Below are positions 8,001-11,818 of a DNA stretch of 11,818 nt, in pieces. Under the pieces are notes generated by a model. The model saw nothing but the letters and a program-made list of their open reading frames with translations, had not been told where the DNA came from and ran no database searches. Origin of the DNA: Azospirillum sp. 51_20 (GTDB lineage: Bacteria > Pseudomonadota > Alphaproteobacteria > RF32 > CAG-239); NCBI GenBank assembly GCA_001917175.1, contig MNTV01000005.1, positions 1 to 11,818 on the forward strand, written 5' to 3'. Numbering within the stretch: position 1 is the first letter of the stretch; every line of letters starts with the position of its first letter. Both the position numbers and the translations under genes were made by a program.

Positions 8001-10614
8001 AAGGCTGCGGCGAAACCAAAATGTCGGCGCCGCCGCTGACACCCCGGCCGCTGTCAAGCTCAAAGCCTTCGACCGAAAGTATCAGCCGGTAAGCCCCTTG
8101 GTCAAATTTGCTTAAATCAATTGCCAATTCGGCATTGCCGTCAGCATCGGTTGTCTGTTCGGGCAGCGTTTCAGAAACGGTTTTGACCGTCTGGTGTTTT
8201 TCACCGCGCAGCGGGTCGCGAAAAGTATAACCGGCATATTCGGGAAATGAAAAGACGGCAGGAAGGAGACGGAACTGCCCTTTGATTTTATGCCCGACGG
8301 CCGGATTGCCGTACAGATTTTGCAGATTGACCGCTGCCGTCAGCCGCCGGTCCGTTGACCAGCCGGAACGCGGCGCATTATCAAACCCTACTTTCATCCG
8401 CAGTGTGTCGGGCGTAAACTCTTCCACCTCAAAGGCAACCGAAGTAACCAGCGTAACATCGTTTCCGCTGCCGACCCGGTAAAGATACAGATTATATGTT
8501 CCGGTCGGTGCGGCGGCCGGAATGTCATAGCTCAGGCTCATCAGACCGTCGGCATCGGCTGTCAGACGTCTGGAGAAAACTTCATTGCCTTTGGAATTGG
8601 TGATATCCGCCCGCAGCGGCAGATTGGCGGGAACCTGCAAATCCGCCGAACGAACCATTAGGCCGAAAGAAGCCGTTTCGCCGGGGCGATAAACCCCGCG
8701 GTCAGAGAAGGCATAGCCGTTCAGGTGCTGCGGGTTATCCGGATTTTCATAAATGCCGTCAACGGCAAAGCGGGAAAAATCAAGCCGGCGGTCGAAACGC
8801 TGCAGCGGCAGAAAAGAAATGCTGTCTTTGTAAACCACTTTATAAACAACCGGCGTTTTTTCGTCTTTGAAAGCTTTATAATCGGGAAAAGAAGCTTCGC
8901 CGTTTTCATTGGTCGTCCGGGTCAGCACCGGCAGGCCGTTTTTGCCAAGCAGTTCAACCACGGCTCCCCTGACCGGTTTGCCGCTGACAATATCCGAAAC
9001 AAACAAATCATGGCTGTTGTCAAGGTTGTCCTTAACGATAATCCCCAAATCGGTAACAACAATCAGGCGGCGGTCTTCCGCGCTGCTATACTGCTGTTTG
9101 CCCTCATGGCGGACGGCTTTGGCTTTAATCAAGAAAATTCCTTTCCGCCCCTGCAAATAAGGCTGCAAATCCAGCGACGAAAAGTTTTGTTCGGCTGGGT
9201 GAACCTGCTTGAGCGGCAAATCGCGCCGAAAAATTTCGGAAATGTTTTCTTCGGTAAAGTTATAACTGTTGAAACCCGGGCGGTCATAGCTGCCGTAGGT
9301 CTGCGTCATCAGGTGATTGAGTTCATCCGGGCGGATACGCGCCACTTCGACGTTTAGCGTATCGGCACCGCGGCTGACAAAAGAAACCGCAGGATTGCCG
9401 CGAAGGGGAATCAGCGAGCCGTCAAAAGCAATTTCAGCCTGCAGCGGATAAACCGGCGGAGTGAGATAAGAAACGTTTTCTTCGTTGAAAAGGTATCCTT
9501 CAACCGAATTCAGCCCTTTCTGCACCCGGACGGCCAGGCAATGTCCGCGCTGCGGGACGTCAATTTTAAAAGCAAAGTTTTTTGCAGCCTCGGCTGTCGG
9601 ACTGACATTAATCAAAGGCAGCTTTTCGGCTCCGGCTTTTTCCCATGGCTTTGAGCCGGTACCGCTCCGCACTTTGCCGCAATCTTCGGGAAGCCGGTAA
9701 AAAGCCAGATGTTTTTCCAAATCGACCGGCTGAACCGCCGTAGAAAAATTAACAAAAACTATCTGCTCCGGGGTATCAGCCTTTTGTTCATTGGTGACAA
9801 TGCGGCTGTTGACCGAGACCAGCTTAAACAAGGTGGATGAACTGGGAATCTTGACTTCAGCGGTCAAAATCCGGTCCAGCTTATCGGCATTATAGGCATT
9901 GCCAAGCTTTTTGCCGACCGTTATATTGACGAAGTCTTCTTTGGGGCCGATGACAAGCGGAGCAGACAGAATATGCAGCGTCCGGCCGGCGTCGGTCAGT
10001 TTATAGGTAAAGTCATAAGTTTTACCGCTGACGGTTTTAACCGACACATTGTCGCGGATGCTTTCAGGGTTCAGCGGATAGTCAAAACGGAAAGAGGCCG
10101 CCGCCTGTTTGATTTTAACGTCACGGGGATCTTCATAAAATTCGTCAGATAGCAGTTTGCCGTTAAAAGCCGGCGACTCGAAACTGAAATCGTAGTCTTT
10201 TATTTTCAAATCAGGATTAAACAGTTCGGGCGAGAGGCTGACCCGGAACCTGGTGCCGGGAATCCAGTCTTTTTCGGGCAGAAAACTCAGATAAGAATCG
10301 TTTTCGAACGTCCAGGTGCCGCGAATGGCCGGATAAACGGAAATGCCCCGGTCAAGCTTTTTACCCACCAAATCCATCCGGGCAGCCGGCTTATCAAAAA
10401 TAACAGCAAGCGAAAGCGGCGTAATTTTGTCGTCATAAACCAGAGATTCCTCGGGAGCGCGAACTTCCGAAATGCTGACAGTCTGTGCGGGATTGTCGGT
10501 CAAACTGAAGCCGCGGTCAATCATAATATACCAAATTCCGCCGCCCAGAGCCAAGACCGCCAGTGAGACCAGAGAAGCAATCACGGTTTTCCGGGATAAT
10601 ATTTTCTTCAACAT
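5089..10614 (-). CDS. Bacterial alpha-2-macroglobulin with thioester (YfhM-like), membrane-anchored
   Basis: This 1841-residue periplasmic protease trap is larger than E. coli YfhM (about 1650). A hydrophobic anchor lies near residues 9-30. Then come Ig-like macroglobulin domains (about 50-330), and an MG2-type region with the family signature DRGVYRPGE (638-646) followed by a VEEFTP segment. The central A2M domain contains 'ETFSGEIKVMAVAV'. The thioester domain has CTEQ (Cys1425-Gln1428) in 'YPHFCTEQT' and a 'DGGFGAWSGG' helix turn. The C-terminal MG10-like domain covers roughly the last 120 residues. The intact Cys-x-Glu-Gln means it can trap proteases covalently. The start at 10614 has AGGGAGGAA 7 nt upstream; the longer reading to 10668 adds 18 residues with no such site. 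No lipobox cysteine is present, unlike YfhM, so it is probably held by an uncleaved anchor. The bait region cannot be placed. The gene is coupled to pbpC, a recurring pairing. Confidence 0.93.
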   Translation of the reverse strand: MLKKILSRKTVIASLVSLAVLALGGGIWYIMIDRGFSLTDNPAQTVSISEVRAPEESLVYDDKITPLSLAVIFDKPAARMDLVGKKLDRGISVYPAIRGTWTFENDSYLSFLPEKDWIPGTRFRVSLSPELFNPDLKIKDYDFSFESPAFNGKLLSDEFYEDPRDVKIKQAAASFRFDYPLNPESIRDNVSVKTVSGKTYDFTYKLTDAGRTLHILSAPLVIGPKEDFVNITVGKKLGNAYNADKLDRILTAEVKIPSSSTLFKLVSVNSRIVTNEQKADTPEQIVFVNFSTAVQPVDLEKHLAFYRLPEDCGKVRSGTGSKPWEKAGAEKLPLINVSPTAEAAKNFAFKIDVPQRGHCLAVRVQKGLNSVEGYLFNEENVSYLTPPVYPLQAEIAFDGSLIPLRGNPAVSFVSRGADTLNVEVARIRPDELNHLMTQTYGSYDRPGFNSYNFTEENISEIFRRDLPLKQVHPAEQNFSSLDLQPYLQGRKGIFLIKAKAVRHEGKQQYSSAEDRRLIVVTDLGIIVKDNLDNSHDLFVSDIVSGKPVRGAVVELLGKNGLPVLTRTTNENGEASFPDYKAFKDEKTPVVYKVVYKDSISFLPLQRFDRRLDFSRFAVDGIYENPDNPQHLNGYAFSDRGVYRPGETASFGLMVRSADLQVPANLPLRADITNSKGNEVFSRRLTADADGLMSLSYDIPAAAPTGTYNLYLYRVGSGNDVTLVTSVAFEVEEFTPDTLRMKVGFDNAPRSGWSTDRRLTAAVNLQNLYGNPAVGHKIKGQFRLLPAVFSFPEYAGYTFRDPLRGEKHQTVKTVSETLPEQTTDADGNAELAIDLSKFDQGAYRLILSVEGFELDSGRGVSGGADILVSPQPYLVGHKSDADLNYYLHKDSQHKVRFIAVDHGLKSIAPAGLQLEFYRRREISSLVEMPNGTYRYQLVPQEELIRREDFILAEGGTDYVLNTSEPGDYVIRLIDDRGNIMDKVSYNVAGAGNSAYTADKKAVLSVRLDRSEYNSGDTINMRITAPYAGYGLITIERDKVYAAKWFKTDKSSVDESIVLPEDVEGNAYVNVAWIRDIASPEIYMPPLSYAVEPFGINKSKRRVGIALGVPEIVKPGDELVVSYRTTEPAKLILWGANVGILQVAKYQTPDPLEYFLRKKALRVTTSQIMDLIMPDMNLVRSLKAPGGDDAYAEELLAANLNPFARKQDKPVAFWSGILNADGELRTYRYKVPETFSGEIKVMAVAVTAGRFGSAQNRALVRGDFALTPSGPFNVSPGDVFDVSLSVANLMENSGKAYPVKVSLQTTPGLEIQGSDETVLTLDEQEEAPVTFKVKALDELGAQTLTFTAAAVNDADKTARLPYSVGVRPASPYAVKLNMGFAKSSVLLKNFVEPMYAAFRVQQVEASASPLVLAQGLLHYLDKYPHFCTEQTVSKVFPAIDVFYAYPELVGGIDVYALYDDALAKLSARQNYDGGFGAWSGGSSSDEFVSLYTAQFLTFAKRHNFDVPDAMLGRLLGYVKGAASRDPQSPDDSNPAYAAYLLTANGEITTNYLLKLENYYKSASKDWKNSLSAAYIAAGYRLLQDKSRADSLISGYKTGRSQIDDARYVYLLANHFPEKFRSVSKPVLEALLKPLQQGEYNTISSAYSILALNAFSRDRNADKAISFAGKTADNTLFAAVDVTPADKELKITADRPFYYTVRQQGFFKQPQTEPLRQGLEVYKEYLDKDGKSISHARIGDEITVKISLRSLKGDNINDIAVVDLIPGCFEIVGNSINVDGWFDFGEIREDRALVYLTAEPKARTVTYRAKVVARGEFVVPAVFANAMYDDGIQAHGVASRFVAE

Positions 10615-10647
10615 TCTGCGCTTCCTCCCTTGCCAATAATTTGATTT

Positions 10648-10675
10648 ATCATAACAAACAGCCGGCATACTGCAA
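10648..10675 (-). promoter_or_regulatory. Probable promoter of the macroglobulin-pbpC operon
   Basis: The minus strand reads -35 TTGCAG (10675-10670), a 16-bp spacer and -10 TATGAT (10653-10648). The predicted start lies near 10641, about 27 nt before the start codon. A second possible promoter further upstream has TTGGCA (10728-10723) and TATATA (10704-10699) with an 18-bp spacer. It overlaps the divergent small-RNA promoter. Confidence 0.5.
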
Positions 10676-10721
10676 GTTTAAATTAAAACTTTCTTCCTTA
10701 TATAATCATTTAATTAAAAAA

Positions 10722-10750
10722 TTGCCAAGAGCACTTCGTTCTGCTATAAT
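10722..10750 (+). promoter_or_regulatory. Strong sigma-70 promoter reading right, of a candidate small RNA
   Basis: The plus strand has -35 TTGCCA (10722-10727), a 17-bp spacer and a perfect -10 TATAAT (10745-10750). The start is predicted near 10757. No protein gene follows on this strand. Confidence 0.65.
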
Positions 10751-10756
10751 TAAAGT

Positions 10757-10846
10757 TAAGGTTCAACAAGGTTTGGTTTTGATTTCGTCATACTGCACAG
10801 CAGATACGGAAAGATCGGGTGTACGCATAATCCGCCCGGTCTTTTT
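10757..10846 (+). ncRNA. Candidate intergenic small RNA, about 90 nt, unknown class
   Basis: The interval is bounded by a strong promoter and an intrinsic terminator on the same strand, with no reading frame carrying a ribosome-binding site between them. It begins with a U/G-rich single-stranded-looking segment (10757-10785), then a tight CTGC-ACA-GCAG hairpin (10793-10803), then the terminator stem with a U-tract. That layout suits an Hfq-dependent regulatory RNA. It lacks the conserved 4.5S SRP loop and resembles no family I can name. It ends about 10 bp before the 3' end of the convergent PAP2 gene. Confidence 0.45.
10812..10846 (+). terminator. Intrinsic terminator of the candidate small RNA
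   Basis: AGATCGGG (10812-10819) pairs with CCCGGTCT (10835-10842) with one G-U pair, closing a 15-nt loop. TTTTT follows at 10842-10846, then CAGTTTT. On the minus strand the stem is preceded by A's and followed by only TTT, so it may also weakly stop transcripts from the PAP2 gene. Confidence 0.65.
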
Positions 10847-10855
10847 CAGTTTTAA

Positions 10856-11581
10856 TTATTCCGCGGCCGAAAATGTGCTTTTCGACCTTCGGACAAGAGA
10901 TGCCGCCAACCGCAGAACCTGTCCGGCCAGACGGTATATCAACGGCAGCAGTGCGGCCGCAAGAAAAAAGCTTATCAAGCAGTGCGACAGAAAATGCTCG
11001 CCGCGCAGCATCTGATATCCCGAAGCGATACAGCCCAGGAAAAAGCCGAACAGCAATCCGTTTCTTTTTCCCCGCGGTGTTTGAAAAACATAATACAGAG
11101 ACATCAGGGCAAAAGCTCCTGTCGGATGCCCGGCAGGAAAACAACGCGGCGGATGAACGGAATGAAACCAGGCGGGATACCGTTCAAACAAGTGGATATA
11201 AGGCGCAATACCGCTGTATATGGCCAATTGGTTCGGACAATATATCCGGGTTGCATCTTTCAGAAAAGCAACTGCCGACGGAATTATAATGGTTCCCAAC
11301 ACCAAAGCCAGCGCCCCTTGCCGATAAGGTTTCAAAAAAGAATATCCGTAAGAAGCCGCCGTTATGACTGCCGCAATGCTTCCCACTGCGGAAACAAAGG
11401 CTTTCATTCCGCCATAGAAAAGCGGGGACAGCTGCAAATGGCGTTCGTAAGAAATCAGCCAGGAGCGCTCATCGGCATTGAAAAAGGCATTGCTTATCAA
11501 AACGTCCCAATCGGTAAACTGCTCGGCGGCCAAAGTCAGCAGTATTCCCCCCACGGCCCAGAAAACAAGCGAATGTTTCAT
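10856..11581 (-). CDS. PAP2-family membrane phosphatase
   Basis: This 241-residue integral membrane protein belongs to the PAP2 (type 2 phosphatidic acid phosphatase) superfamily, which removes phosphates from lipids or lipid carriers on the outer side of the inner membrane. About six hydrophobic segments are visible. The three active-site motifs are present in variant form: K108-x6-C115-P116 in place of Kx6RP; FPAGH (148-152, with His152) in place of PSGH; and Q190-x5-H196-x3-H200, in 'QMLRGEHFLSH', in place of SRx5Hx3D. I recognise this YCP / CFPAGH / RGxHFLSH pattern as a distinct PAP2 subgroup rather than as damage. The substrate is unknown; lipid A, undecaprenyl or phospholipid phosphates are possible. 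The ATG at 11581 was preferred to a TTG at 11608, although neither has a good Shine-Dalgarno sequence. The gene starts 2 bp after the stop of the upstream transferase gene, so coupling is likely. Confidence 0.85.
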   Translation of the reverse strand: MKHSLVFWAVGGILLTLAAEQFTDWDVLISNAFFNADERSWLISYERHLQLSPLFYGGMKAFVSAVGSIAAVITAASYGYSFLKPYRQGALALVLGTIIIPSAVAFLKDATRIYCPNQLAIYSGIAPYIHLFERYPAWFHSVHPPRCFPAGHPTGAFALMSLYYVFQTPRGKRNGLLFGFFLGCIASGYQMLRGEHFLSHCLISFFLAAALLPLIYRLAGQVLRLAASLVRRSKSTFSAAE

Positions 11582-11583
11582 AA

Positions 11584-11818
11584 TTACTTTTTGAGAAAAT
11601 GTTTCCAATGAGAGGCGGACTGGTAGAAGGCGACGGCCTCGTCGAGGAGGGTTTGAACATGCGGGGGTTGGGTTCCGGCGGGGAGGACGGCGTAATCGCG
11701 CACCGGTTTCAAGATGACGCCGGCGCCGTTTTTGACATAGCCGATTTTTTGGAAGTTGCTGACAAAAAAGCGGCTTTCGTAGTCGGGAGACAGCGCGTCC
11801 TGGCCGTAAAAGCGGCTT
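11584..11818 (-). CDS. C-terminal end of a probable LTA-synthase/sulfatase-family transferase (cut by window edge)
   Basis: An open frame enters from the right edge and gives 77 residues before its TAA. The frame is coding: it reads FYGQDALSPDY, then SRFFVSNFQKIGYV, then a strand ILKPVRDYAVLPAG, and a final helix LLDEAVAFYQSASHW. This resembles from memory the C-terminus of LTA-synthase-like membrane sulfatases (phosphoglycerol or phosphoethanolamine transferases), where a 'fvsNyQklGyl' segment and a 'deAiaYYQtAs' helix follow the catalytic domain. The catalytic residues are outside the window, so the assignment rests on this tail alone. It shares an operon with the PAP2 phosphatase, which fits a role in adding or removing envelope head groups. 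Confidence 0.5.
   Translation of the reverse strand, partial: SRFYGQDALSPDYESRFFVSNFQKIGYVKNGAGVILKPVRDYAVLPAGTQPPHVQTLLDEAVAFYQSASHWKHFLKK

Overview
The window looks like chromosomal DNA of a Gram-negative bacterium, most likely a proteobacterium. The evidence is a neighbouring pair for a periplasmic alpha-2-macroglobulin-like protein and penicillin-binding protein 1C, plus envelope-modifying genes. The genus cannot be named from this sequence; an uncultured alphaproteobacterium is only a guess. Every protein gene supported here lies on the minus strand. GC content is moderate, and the intergenic stretches near 190-460 and 10620-10760 are clearly AT-rich.

Layout from left to right. At 1-207 is the start of a small XRE-type helix-turn-helix regulator that runs off the left edge. 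Upstream of it (212-429, minus) lies a promoter and a leader of about 160-180 nt. The leader has a GNRA hairpin, a long-range stem, an intrinsic terminator and a segment that can pair with the regulator's Shine-Dalgarno sequence. This resembles a riboswitch or attenuator and is the best candidate here for an undescribed element. Next is a two-gene metal-export operon: a free-standing 72-residue HMA metallochaperone (2440-2658) followed by a Zn/Cd/Pb-type P1B ATPase without its own N-terminal metal-binding domain (568-2415). Its promoter is strong and carries a 17-bp palindrome that resembles a Zur box.

The centre holds a large thioester-containing alpha-2-macroglobulin (5089-10614). Three bases after it comes pbpC (2767-5085). 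These two products are thought to act together: the macroglobulin traps invading proteases in the periplasm, while PBP1C repairs peptidoglycan.

The right end holds the C-terminal 77 residues of a probable LTA-synthase/sulfatase-type transferase (11584-11818). Two bases after it begins a PAP2-family membrane phosphatase (10856-11581), which suggests an envelope lipid or polysaccharide modification operon. Between the PAP2 and macroglobulin genes, a good plus-strand promoter is followed about 90 nt later by an intrinsic terminator with no open reading frame of note between them. This is a candidate small RNA.

No tRNA, rRNA, insertion sequence or CRISPR array was seen.
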